Assembly: GCA_005779435.1 (NCBI GenBank)
Contig: SXJH01000183.1
Location: 1 to 12,847, forward strand
Length of the DNA: 12,847 nucleotides
Source of the DNA: Nitrosomonas sp.
GTDB lineage: Bacteria; Pseudomonadota; Gammaproteobacteria; Burkholderiales; Nitrosomonadaceae
Direction: 5' to 3'
Numbering within the stretch: the first letter of the stretch is position 1; every line of letters begins with the position of its first letter. Positions 1 to 7,552 of this stretch are shown in pieces. A model generated the notes under the pieces. That model saw only the letters and a program-made list of their open reading frames with translations, did no database searches and was not told the origin of the DNA. Position numbers and translations under genes: made by a program.

Positions 1-46
1 GCATGCATAAATAGCCGAATTGGATTAATCAAAAGTACAATAACGA

Positions 47-2047
47 ATGGATAATTTGCAACTGAAAAACACACAGGAAACTATGGACGGATCCCAAGGA
101 ATATCAACAGCGCCGCAACAACCGCTATCTTCATCGAAAGCGGCAGAGAATTCGAAACAAGCAGCAATAGATGCCAATGAGCTGGAACTGAAATTCACTC
201 AAGCACGCACAGCGCTGCTGGCTCTGCAAAAAGATGACGGTCATTGGTGCTTTCCATTGGAAGCGGATTGCACGATCCCTGCCGAATATATTCTGATGAT
301 GCATTTCATGGATGAAGTGGACGGTATCCTGGAAAACAAAATCGCCCGTTTTATCCGCGACAAGCAAGACATGAACCACGGCGGTTGGCCGCTCTATTAC
401 GGCGGCGCTTTCGATATCAGTTGCACCATCAAATCGTACTATGCGTTGAAATTGGTCGGCGACTCCCCCGATGCGCCGCATATGACACGCGCCCGGGAAG
501 CCATTTTAGAACGCGGCGGCGCAGCCAAAGCCAATGTCTTTACCCGTTTATTGCTGGCAATGTATCAGCAAATTCCATGGCGCGGCGTGCCGGTGGTGCC
601 GTCCGAATTGGCGCTGCTGCCGAGCTGGTTTCCTTTCCATATCAGCAAGGTATCTTACTGGTCGCGTACCGTAATGATTCCATTGTCGATTTTATGTACG
701 CTGAAAGCGAAAGCAATCAATCCGCGCAAAGTCGATATCCGCGAATTGTTCATTACGCCGCCCGAAATCGAAACGAATTATTTCCCCAAAGCGGATACAT
801 TGCTCAAGCGCAGCTTTATGCTGGTTGAGCGTTTGTTGTCGAAATTCGAGCCGAGTCTGCCGCAATCGATTCGTCAGTACTCGATCCGTAAAGCAGAGCA
901 ATGGACGTTGGAGCGCTTGAACGGCGAATGCGGCATCGGCGCCATTTTTCCCGCCATGGTCAATGCGCATGAAGCGTTAACCTTGTTAGGTTATGAATAC
1001 GATCACCCCAATCGCGTGCAATGCCGCAACGCGCTGCGCGGGCTGTTGGTCGACGAAGGCGAACGCATTTGGTGCCAGCCTTGCACTTCGCCGGTATGGG
1101 ATACCGTATTAACCAGCTTGGCATTGCAGGAAGATCCGGCGACAGACCAAGCACCCGTATTGAGAGCGCTCGATTGGCTGGTGGAGCAGCAAGTATTGGA
1201 CGAACCGGGCGATTGGCGCGATAAACAGCCGGATTTGCCCGGCGGCGGTTGGGCGTTTCAGTACGCCAATCCGCATTATCCGGATTTGGACGATACCGCT
1301 GCGGTGGCTTGGGCATTGGATCAAGGCCAAGCGGAACGGCATCAGTATTCATTGGATCGCGCCGCCAATTGGCTGGCCGGCATGCAGTCGCGCAACGGCG
1401 GATTTGCTGCCTTTGACATTGATAACACGTATCACTATTTGAATGAAATCCCTTTTGCCGATCACGGCGCGCTGATCGATCCGCCCACCAGCGACGTCAC
1501 CGCACGGTGTGTCGGTTTGCTGGCCAAATACGGCAGACACCAGCGCGAAGTCTGGCGCGGTCTCAGTTTCTTGCTGCGCGAACAGGAAACTGATGGTTCC
1601 TGGTTCGGGCGTTGGGGCACCAACTATATTTACGGTACTTGGTCGGTGTTGGAAGCTTTCCGTTTGGCCAAATTCGACATGCAACATGCCTCGGTGCAAC
1701 GCGCGATCAAGTGGCTAAAATCCGTGCAACGTGCCGATGGCGGTTGGGGAGAAACCAACGATAGCTATTTGGATACCGAACTGGCGGGACGATTCCCGGA
1801 GACCAGTACGGCATTTCAAACCGCCTGGGCGATATTGGGTTTGATGGCTGCCGGAGAAGTCGATAGCGAAGCGGTACGCAAGGGCGTGCATTACCTGCTG
1901 CAGAACCAATCCGGCGATCATCTGTGGGAAGAGCCTTGGTTTACCGCACCGGGTTTCCCGCGCGTTTTCTATTTGCGCTATCACGGTTACTCGAAATTCT
2001 TCCCGCTATGGGCATTGGCACGTTATCGTGCAATGACCAGAGCATAA
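47..2047 (+). CDS. shc: Squalene-hopene cyclase
   Basis: Cyclises squalene to hopene/hopanol, the committed step of hopanoid synthesis, as a monotopic enzyme on the inner membrane. The 666-residue protein has the usual family length. The catalytic acid motif DLDDT is at residues 413-417 (the family DxDDT that protonates squalene). QW-type repeats are spread along the chain: LQKDDGHW near 60-67, MNHGGW near 110, MQSRNGGF, EQETDGSW, VQRADGGWG and NQSGDHLW towards the C terminus, as expected for the double alpha-barrel fold. The first about 45 residues are polar and low-complexity and are not part of the fold. The ATG at 47 has no clear Shine-Dalgarno; an in-frame ATG at 83 follows AGGAAA and may be the real start. 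hpnG begins 6 nt after the stop, implying an operon. Identification is firm; the exact start is not. Confidence 0.96.
   Translation: MDNLQLKNTQETMDGSQGISTAPQQPLSSSKAAENSKQAAIDANELELKFTQARTALLALQKDDGHWCFPLEADCTIPAEYILMMHFMDEVDGILENKIARFIRDKQDMNHGGWPLYYGGAFDISCTIKSYYALKLVGDSPDAPHMTRAREAILERGGAAKANVFTRLLLAMYQQIPWRGVPVVPSELALLPSWFPFHISKVSYWSRTVMIPLSILCTLKAKAINPRKVDIRELFITPPEIETNYFPKADTLLKRSFMLVERLLSKFEPSLPQSIRQYSIRKAEQWTLERLNGECGIGAIFPAMVNAHEALTLLGYEYDHPNRVQCRNALRGLLVDEGERIWCQPCTSPVWDTVLTSLALQEDPATDQAPVLRALDWLVEQQVLDEPGDWRDKQPDLPGGGWAFQYANPHYPDLDDTAAVAWALDQGQAERHQYSLDRAANWLAGMQSRNGGFAAFDIDNTYHYLNEIPFADHGALIDPPTSDVTARCVGLLAKYGRHQREVWRGLSFLLREQETDGSWFGRWGTNYIYGTWSVLEAFRLAKFDMQHASVQRAIKWLKSVQRADGGWGETNDSYLDTELAGRFPETSTAFQTAWAILGLMAAGEVDSEAVRKGVHYLLQNQSGDHLWEEPWFTAPGFPRVFYLRYHGYSKFFPLWALARYRAMTRA
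75..85 (+). promoter_or_regulatory. Ribosome binding site favouring a shc start at 83
   Basis: AGGAAA at 75-80 lies 4 nt (measured from AGGA) before an in-frame ATG at 83-85, while the first ATG at 47 has no purine-rich element. A TACAAT hexamer at 36-41 resembles a -10 box and would place a transcript start near 48, also consistent with translation from 83. No matching -35 box is visible. Starting at 83 removes 12 poorly structured residues from the protein. Confidence 0.45.
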
Positions 2048-2053
2048 TCCCGC

Positions 2054-2767
2054 ATGAGCGTCGTTGGGCTGGTAACGGCTTTGCGGGCTGAAGCCGGTTG
2101 TATCGCATCGGCGCATATTCCGTTTAACGAGAAAGTATCGATCGACGACCAAACACTGCTGTGGCTAAGCGGCATGGGCGGCGCAGCGGCGCGAGCCGCT
2201 GCGGAAGGGTTGTGCCGGCAGGGTGTTACCGCGTTGGTGAGCTTTGGCGTGGCGGGTGCATTGGACGATCGGTTAAAACCCGGCGATTTGGTATTGCCGG
2301 ATGCCGTTCATTGCGGCACAGCATTGACAGTCAATCTGGCGTGGCGCGATCGGTTGCAACAACGACTGCCCGCCGGGCTGACAGTAGTCAACGGCATGAT
2401 CGCGAACAGCGAAATTGCGGTAACGAACGAGGCGGCAAAAAGGGATTTGGCACAAACCACCGGCGCTTGCGCCGTGGATATGGAAAGTGCTGCAATCGCG
2501 CAGGTTGCTGCACAAGCGGAAATCCCGTTCATCGCGGTACGCGCCATCATCGATCCGATTCAATTTTCCCCGCCGGAAGCGCTGCTAAGCGCCGTTCATC
2601 CGGACGGCAGTGTCAAGTCGATTCACCTGGCGGCATTGTTATTCAAACGCTCGGTGCGAATCGGTACGCTACTGCAAATGGGAGCTGCGATGCGCGCGGC
2701 ACGCAAAACGCTGTCTCAAGTGATCCAATCGGCCGGGGTGGGATTGGCGCGTCACACTGCGGCTTGA
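2054..2767 (+). CDS. hpnG: Hopanoid-associated phosphorylase HpnG (adenosylhopane nucleosidase)
   Basis: Member of the MTA/SAH nucleosidase and purine nucleoside phosphorylase superfamily. HpnG is known to remove adenine from adenosylhopane, giving the ribosyl hopane intermediate for C35 extended hopanoids. Visible family features in the 237-residue protein are the glycine-rich segment SFGVAGALDDRLKPGDLV (about 63-80), the nucleoside-binding VDMESAAIA motif (141-149, Met143-Glu144) and AVRAIID (161-167), whose Asp fits the base-binding acid. The start lies 6 nt after the shc stop, so the two are probably translated from one mRNA; this context separates HpnG from a housekeeping MTA/SAH nucleosidase. 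The 3' end overlaps the convergent ABC exporter gene by 16 nt. HpnH, which makes adenosylhopane, is not in the window. Confidence 0.9.
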   Translation: MSVVGLVTALRAEAGCIASAHIPFNEKVSIDDQTLLWLSGMGGAAARAAAEGLCRQGVTALVSFGVAGALDDRLKPGDLVLPDAVHCGTALTVNLAWRDRLQQRLPAGLTVVNGMIANSEIAVTNEAAKRDLAQTTGACAVDMESAAIAQVAAQAEIPFIAVRAIIDPIQFSPPEALLSAVHPDGSVKSIHLAALLFKRSVRIGTLLQMGAAMRAARKTLSQVIQSAGVGLARHTAA

Positions 2768-4518
2768 AATTGCAACGCCGCCAGTCGAGCATATAAGCTG
2801 CTGTTTTGCAACAGCTCGGCATGGGTACCGAGTGCGTCAAGACGACCGCAGTCCAGTACCGCAATGCGATCGGCGGACTGAACCGTCGCCAAGCGGTGTG
2901 CGATGACCAGCGTGGTGCGGTTGCGCATCAATCGTTGCAAGGCCTGCTGTACCCAATATTCGCTTTGCGCGTCCAGCGCACTGGTTGCTTCATCGAGCAG
3001 TAAAACCGGCGCATCGGCCAGCAATGCGCGCGCAATGGCCAATCGTTGTTTCTGCCCGCCGGATAAACCCAATCCAGAATCGCCCAGCGGCGTTTGATAG
3101 CCCTGCGGCAATCGGTCGATAAATTCATGCACATAGGCCGCTTCGGCGGCAGCGCGCACTTCCGTTTCCGATGCATCCAGACGGGCATAGCGCAAATTTT
3201 CCAGGATCGTACCGTGAAACAGCACCGGGTTTTGCGATACCAAGGCAAAACAACGGCGCAACGCGGCAAGATCCAGCGACCGGATATCGATGCCTTCCAA
3301 ACGAATACAACCGGATTGCCCATCGGCAAACCGCAGCAACAAATCGAACAACGTCGACTTTCCGGCACCGGACGGTCCTACCAGCGCCAAAGTTTCCCCA
3401 GCCTTAATCGAAAGCGACAAACGATCGATCGCCAAAACTTCGGGTCGAGCCGGATAGGCAAAGCATAATTGTTCAATCGCGATGTTGCCGGTTACTTGCG
3501 GCAGAGGCTGGCAAGACGCAGGCGACTGAATTTGATTGCTTGCTTGCAGTAACTCCATAGTGCGTTCGGCCGCCCCGGCAGCACGCTGCAAATCGCCGAT
3601 CACTTCCGAAATCGAAGCGACCGCCGATCCGACAATAATGCTGTAAAACACAAAAGCCGCCAATTCCCCCGAACTGATACGGCCTTCGATCACATCCATG
3701 CCGCCGACCCATAGCATCAATCCGACTGCGCTGAGCACCAGAAAAATCGTGAAAGCAACCAGCCACGCGCGCTGCAATGTGCGTTGCTTGGCAACCGTAA
3801 ACGCTTGCTCGACTTGTTCCTGGAATTTCCGCTGATCGATCCATTGGTGATTGTAAGCTTGCACGGTTTTGATTTGCCCGAGCACTTCGCCGACATAAGC
3901 ACCGACCGACGCGATTTTATCCTGGCTTTCGCGCGACAACTGCCGCACGCGGCGGCCATAAATCAGAATCGGAGCCACCACCAGCGGCACGCTGATCATG
4001 ACCAGCGCGGCCAGTTTTGTGTTGGTGATGAATAACCAGACAATGCCGCCGATCATCATGATCAAGTTGCGCAATGCAAACGAAACGGAAGAACCGATCA
4101 CCGTTTGCAGCAAGGTCATGTCGGCGGTCAAACGCGACTGTATTTCCAAGCTGCGGTTTTGCTCGAAAAATCCCGGGTGCAAATGAATCAAGTGATTGAA
4201 TACGCGGCTCCGAAGATCGGCAATCACCCGTTCGCCGAGCCAAGTCACCCAATAATAGCGAGTAAACGTACCGGCCGCCAAGGCTGCAACCAGCAGTAAA
4301 AACATACCGACATACTGCGTCAGCAATGTTTTGGATTGCGTCGCAAATCCTTCATCGATCATCAGACGAACGCCTTGCCCGATGGATAGCATGATCGTTG
4401 CGGTAAACAACAGCGCCAATAAGCCGTATACGGCTTGACGCCGATAAGGCGCCAGAAATTGAGCGGCTTGTTTGACAGCGCGCCAGGAGGGCTTTGCCGC
4501 TTGGAAATTGTCATCCAT
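2752..4518 (-). CDS. MsbA-type ABC exporter half-transporter (fused permease and ATPase)
   Basis: A 588-residue type IV ABC exporter subunit expected to work as a homodimer in the inner membrane. The transmembrane domain covers about residues 25-310 with hydrophobic spans near 28-48, 68-86, 148-186 and 252-305. The nucleotide-binding domain has all the standard motifs: Walker A GPSGAGKST at 381-389, Q-loop Gln429, signature LSGGQ at 485-489, Walker B VLLLDE at 505-510 and the switch His541. It resembles the MsbA-related proteobacterial exporters rather than MsbA proper; the substrate cannot be read from sequence. A lipid or amphiphile is plausible from the family and from the hopanoid genes next door, but that is inference. 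A GGA lies 9 nt before the ATG. Its gene ends inside the 3' end of hpnG on the opposite strand, and a terminator sits just upstream. Confidence 0.9.
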   Translation of the reverse strand: MDDNFQAAKPSWRAVKQAAQFLAPYRRQAVYGLLALLFTATIMLSIGQGVRLMIDEGFATQSKTLLTQYVGMFLLLVAALAAGTFTRYYWVTWLGERVIADLRSRVFNHLIHLHPGFFEQNRSLEIQSRLTADMTLLQTVIGSSVSFALRNLIMMIGGIVWLFITNTKLAALVMISVPLVVAPILIYGRRVRQLSRESQDKIASVGAYVGEVLGQIKTVQAYNHQWIDQRKFQEQVEQAFTVAKQRTLQRAWLVAFTIFLVLSAVGLMLWVGGMDVIEGRISSGELAAFVFYSIIVGSAVASISEVIGDLQRAAGAAERTMELLQASNQIQSPASCQPLPQVTGNIAIEQLCFAYPARPEVLAIDRLSLSIKAGETLALVGPSGAGKSTLFDLLLRFADGQSGCIRLEGIDIRSLDLAALRRCFALVSQNPVLFHGTILENLRYARLDASETEVRAAAEAAYVHEFIDRLPQGYQTPLGDSGLGLSGGQKQRLAIARALLADAPVLLLDEATSALDAQSEYWVQQALQRLMRNRTTLVIAHRLATVQSADRIAVLDCGRLDALGTHAELLQNSSLYARLAALQFQAAV

Positions 4519-4535
4519 TATGCGTCGTCCAAATT

Positions 4536-4566
4536 AAAAATGGCCGGTAAGGTACCGGCCATTTTT
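4536..4566. terminator. Bidirectional rho-independent terminator
   Basis: A perfect 14-bp inverted repeat: left arm 4536-4549 (AAAAATGGCCGGTA), loop AGG at 4550-4552, right arm 4553-4566. The GC-rich stem is flanked by a T run on the + strand (4562-4567) and by an A run (4536-4540) that gives a T run on the - strand. On the - strand it begins 12 nt after the cupredoxin stop codon, so it should end the copper operon transcript. It also lies only 17 nt upstream of the ABC exporter start codon. Confidence 0.88.
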
Positions 4567-4578
4567 TACACAACACAA

Positions 4579-5532
4579 TCAATACCGTGGCGCTGCCGGC
4601 GGTTCCTCTTTCGTTTTAGGGACAGGAATCTTTCTAAGTAGCGGAATACACAGCAACCCGATCAGAATGCCGATCAGCATCATGCCGTAAGTTTGCAGGT
4701 TATTGTTGGTAAATTGCGTAATTTGCCGCACCATTTTGCTTTGCTCTTCTTTATCCGACAGCTTCGGCAGGTTCTCGGCTTCATAGGTATCTACGCGATT
4801 ATACGGGGTTAGGCCCGGAATACTGGGAATATCGGTTCCACCTTTGCCGACGACCAGTTGCGCTTTCATGCCTTTTTCCATGTGGTGCGAAATGTCGCAG
4901 TGCACCAGGAAGGTATCATCCGAACCCGGTACGATGATGGTGCCGGATACGGTTTTGGGGCCGGTGACTTCCAGGTGGAACATACCGTATTTATACAAAT
5001 ACTTCGGCAAGCCGTGCATCATGAATTGGTGGCGGATATTGTCTTCGTTAACGAAATGCCAGGTAACTTTGGCGCAGGGCTTGACAGTCCATTGTTGCTG
5101 ATCGAATGCAAATGCGGTACCGGGAAAGTTTCTGGCATATTTTCTGCCCGCGCGCACCGTGATTTCGACGTGCTCCGAAATGCTTTTGCAACTGCTCGGC
5201 AGTTTATCCAGATTCTCACCCATGACCATGGTGCCTTCGTGATCCATCATGTGGTCGTGATCCATATGATGATGGTGATGCGCATCGCCATGATCCGTAG
5301 ATTTCTCGGTATGCGCGCTGTGGTCCATCGCGTGATCGTGGTCATGATCGCTATGATCCATCGTGGAGTGATCGACCGCAGGACCGCTATCCTGACTCAT
5401 GCTATGCCCGCTATGATCGTGATGCTCGTGTTCAGGCTCGTTCGGCTTGGCTTGAGGTTGTGGCGCTTGCGCAAACGCATGCGTGCTAATGGCGAAGATA
5501 CCGGCGATTAAGAAAGTAATTGGTTTAATCAT
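4579..5532 (-). CDS. Membrane-anchored cupredoxin with a His/Met-rich N-terminal segment
   Basis: A 317-residue protein with a signal peptide (cleavage likely after AFA at 19-21). Residues 35-98 form a very His-rich segment (21 His and 6 Met in 64 residues, including five consecutive His at 85-89), expected to bind copper or other metals. A single cupredoxin domain follows at about 120-228. Its type 1 copper ligands appear to be His168, Cys212, His217 and Met222 (motif HCDISHHMEKGM), the C-H-M spacing expected for a blue copper site. Cys115 and Cys153 could form a disulfide. A hydrophobic helix at about 283-299 anchors the C terminus, leaving a short proline/lysine-rich cytoplasmic tail. The start codon overlaps the stop of the upstream multicopper oxidase (TAATG), with GGGAG about 9 nt before it. 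The likely role is electron transfer to, or copper handling for, the oxidase. I do not recognise a named gene. Confidence 0.85.
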   Translation of the reverse strand: MIKPITFLIAGIFAISTHAFAQAPQPQAKPNEPEHEHHDHSGHSMSQDSGPAVDHSTMDHSDHDHDHAMDHSAHTEKSTDHGDAHHHHHMDHDHMMDHEGTMVMGENLDKLPSSCKSISEHVEITVRAGRKYARNFPGTAFAFDQQQWTVKPCAKVTWHFVNEDNIRHQFMMHGLPKYLYKYGMFHLEVTGPKTVSGTIIVPGSDDTFLVHCDISHHMEKGMKAQLVVGKGGTDIPSIPGLTPYNRVDTYEAENLPKLSDKEEQSKMVRQITQFTNNNLQTYGMMLIGILIGLLCIPLLRKIPVPKTKEEPPAAPRY

Positions 5533-5534
5533 TA
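5530..5534 (-). promoter_or_regulatory. TAATG translational coupling junction
   Basis: Read on the - strand, the oxidase stop TAA (5534-5532) and the cupredoxin start ATG (5532-5530) share one base. A GGGAG Shine-Dalgarno lies inside the end of the oxidase reading frame. This arrangement normally couples translation of the two proteins and supports a fixed stoichiometry. Confidence 0.85.
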
Positions 5535-7241
5535 TTGCTTACTCCCTTTTGGGCTTTTAAAACGTGAAATCGCTGACATGGTGCTTTGTTCGATCTGCCC
5601 TCTTCGGGAAAATATCCAGTAAATAAAGAGCCCGATGAACAGACCGGCGAGAGTATAAATTGCCGATGTTTGCGTTGCATCGTCCAAGCCGGATTTTTCG
5701 CCGGGCGATCCCAAGCTGGCCCATTCGTCCAGATCCTGCCATTCGGGCAACCTTCTTTCGTAATATTCCTTGGTGAAATATTTATTCAAATCGATACCGA
5801 AGTGACTGACTTTGGGCATGCCGTTCTCGGTCAGGTAGGATTTATAAACGATCGAACTCATGCTGCCGCCTTCGGCCATCCCGTTTGTGGTGATGCCTTT
5901 CTCGCGATGATCGTGAATCAACCAATCGCCTTCGCCATAGCTGTGCTTGCCGTCGTTGACGGTTTCCAATTTCAGATCGAGACGCTGCGCCGGCGCCATA
6001 TCGAAGACATCGCGCATGATTTGCGCTATCGGATTGTGTTCCACGCCGTCGTAATGCGTGATCGTGGCATGATGACCGTGCGTGTGGATAGCGATCAGTT
6101 CGCCGCCGCTGTTCAACATGCGCAGCTTGATCTTTTGATCCGGCTCGACGACGATCAGCGATTCTCTCAAAGTATAAGGAAACGACAAACCGTTCAGCGT
6201 ATAGTAATCCTCGGTCGCATCGGTAATGTCATAGCGACGATTCATATCGCGCGCGATCAGTCGAGGATCGTTATATTTCTGAATGATCTCGCCCAATTCC
6301 TTGTCCATCGCGTGGTAGTGCAGATCGTACTCCTGATCGAATTGCTCTTTCACGGCAACCGACGGATGGCGCACTTGGCCGCCGCCGATATTCAGAGTTT
6401 GCAACCAATTGTTCGGCCTGTTTTCTTCGACGATAATCATACCGGCCAATCCCATTGCCAAATGCGTATGCGTTTGCACGTGGCAGTGGTAGAACATCGT
6501 GCCCGGCTGGCGCGCTTGGAATTGATAAATGCGGCGCTCGCCCGGCATCAGCTCGACTTCGCTGGTTTGCGGTACGCCGTCCTGGCCGCCGTGTTCATGA
6601 TGCATGAACGGATGATCGACGCCGTGCAAATGGATGCTGTGCGGCAGATAATGCGTGTTTTCCAATACGATTTGCACGATGTCGCCGACCTCAACGCGAA
6701 TCACGGGCGATGGCAGTCGCAGCAGCGGATTGGCGCGCACGCTTTCGAAATTCTCGGTCGACATGCCGCTGGTTTTGGGGGCGAACACCCAAGCACCCGG
6801 TTGCACGCCGGGTGCAATGTCGAACGTCGGCACAATACCCGGAAAATCCGGCGATTTTCCGTTCAACTCCATGATTTCCAGTTTGATAACGATACGGTCG
6901 GGGTCGCCGTCGCCGTCCAAATCGTCGGTTTTGATGATGGCATCGGGCGATAAGCCCGTTTTCATCAACGTATCCATCGAAATGTTATTGGTTCCTTTTA
7001 CCGCTGCCGCAATCCACGCCGGATTGTCAGGGCTGCATACCGGCGAGGCATCGATTTTGACACCCTCGATTTCCTGCGCTTCCCGCCAAGCAGGAGAAAT
7101 CTTGGGATCGCACATCGGTTCGCCGGTCAATGCAGACGGATTGACTTTTACGGTCTCCGGCAGCTTCGAAACAGCCTGCGCGGCAGTCGTGGCAGCTATC
7201 AGACAAAAAGTCGACAGGATAATAAAAATACGGATAGGCAT
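5532..7241 (-). CDS. Membrane-anchored two-domain multicopper oxidase (type 1 copper in domain 1)
   Basis: A 569-residue periplasmic copper enzyme with a signal peptide (cleavage likely after AQA at 21-23). Residues 24-150 are an extension not typical of two-domain laccases; they hold two Cys-Pro-Ala-Trp motifs (44-52 and 69-76) and an Asp-rich loop DLDGDGDPD (107-115) resembling a calcium-binding loop. Cupredoxin domain 1 carries HSIHLHG (His201 for type 1; His204 and His206 for the trinuclear site) and HCHVQTHTHLAM (His252, Cys253, His254, His258, Met263). Domain 2 carries HTH (386-388) and HDH (443-445) but no Cys, so it can complete a trinuclear cluster but has no type 1 site. This is the type C two-domain layout, as in the Nitrosomonas europaea blue copper oxidase; such enzymes form trimers. 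A helix at about 526-544 anchors the C terminus, followed by a basic cytoplasmic tail. AAGGTG lies 7 nt before the ATG. The substrate is unknown; it is not a three-domain CopA. Confidence 0.88.
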   Translation of the reverse strand: MPIRIFIILSTFCLIAATTAAQAVSKLPETVKVNPSALTGEPMCDPKISPAWREAQEIEGVKIDASPVCSPDNPAWIAAAVKGTNNISMDTLMKTGLSPDAIIKTDDLDGDGDPDRIVIKLEIMELNGKSPDFPGIVPTFDIAPGVQPGAWVFAPKTSGMSTENFESVRANPLLRLPSPVIRVEVGDIVQIVLENTHYLPHSIHLHGVDHPFMHHEHGGQDGVPQTSEVELMPGERRIYQFQARQPGTMFYHCHVQTHTHLAMGLAGMIIVEENRPNNWLQTLNIGGGQVRHPSVAVKEQFDQEYDLHYHAMDKELGEIIQKYNDPRLIARDMNRRYDITDATEDYYTLNGLSFPYTLRESLIVVEPDQKIKLRMLNSGGELIAIHTHGHHATITHYDGVEHNPIAQIMRDVFDMAPAQRLDLKLETVNDGKHSYGEGDWLIHDHREKGITTNGMAEGGSMSSIVYKSYLTENGMPKVSHFGIDLNKYFTKEYYERRLPEWQDLDEWASLGSPGEKSGLDDATQTSAIYTLAGLFIGLFIYWIFSRRGQIEQSTMSAISRFKSPKGSKQ

Positions 7242-7552
7242 ATCAACGCACCTTTAAAATTAACTAAGAATTAAAAATAAAATGGCTGACTGGATCGGTT
7301 TCGTTTCGGCTTTTATGAACGGCAACAGTTTTAACAGCCAATATTTGTCGCGTACGACAAATAAATAAAAACACACTTAACTGTATATCTGCAGGCAGGT
7401 AAAATTATAAGAACTACTTATTTTCATATATGCAATACTTCTACATTATCCGTCAAGCTATCATCCGCCTCATTATACAGAACCCTACGGTGCTTTTGTG
7501 GTTTTTCCGTAGTAACCGCTTCGCGATTTAACTGACGAAACAAACGATACGA
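7242..7552. promoter_or_regulatory. Divergent AT-rich intergenic region between copper operon and RND operon
   Basis: These 311 nt contain no plausible gene and are clearly richer in A+T than the coding DNA on both sides. They must hold the promoters of the leftward copper operon and the rightward RND operon. On the - strand a TATAAT hexamer (7409-7404) is a good -10 box match, but no good -35 box lies 17 nt upstream. A TTGACG hexamer further upstream (about 7455-7450) pairs only with a poor -10 (CATATA). On the + strand TATACA at 7474-7479 is a weak -10 candidate. The main structure is the inverted repeat at 7342-7363. Confidence 0.6.
7342..7363. promoter_or_regulatory. Perfect 9-bp inverted repeat, candidate operator
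   Basis: TATTTGTCG at 7342-7350, spacer CGTA, then its exact reverse complement CGACAAATA at 7355-7363. The dyad symmetry over 22 bp fits a dimeric repressor or activator site. There is no T run of the kind expected for a terminator, and it lies between divergent genes where both operons need initiation control. It is 100 nt upstream of the oxidase start and about 190 nt upstream of the adaptor start. No regulator gene is in the window, so the binding protein is unknown. Confidence 0.5.

Noticed and set aside
5239..5430. Repetitive DNA of short ATG/GTG/ATC units, considered as a tandem repeat or CRISPR-like array
   Set aside because: There is no constant repeat-spacer structure; the periodicity comes from His, Asp and Met codons of the cupredoxin read on the - strand.
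5586..6953. Long open frame of 455 codons on the + strand, antisense to the multicopper oxidase
   Set aside because: The - strand encodes a full multicopper oxidase with all copper motifs over the same bases. The antisense translation shows no recognisable domain and is explained by codon bias of the real gene.
5532..7241. Copper resistance protein CopA/PcoA or copper nitrite reductase NirK
   Set aside because: CopA is a three-domain oxidase. NirK keeps type 1 copper but lacks the HCH pair and the full trinuclear set. This protein has HxxHxH and HCH in domain 1 and HxH pairs in domain 2, the two-domain oxidase pattern.
7485..7512. CTACGG ... CCGTAG inverted repeat (6-bp arms, 16-nt loop) upstream of the adaptor gene
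   Set aside because: The arms are short and the loop long; a 6-bp match is expected by chance in 300 nt. It has a T-rich loop but no terminator form.
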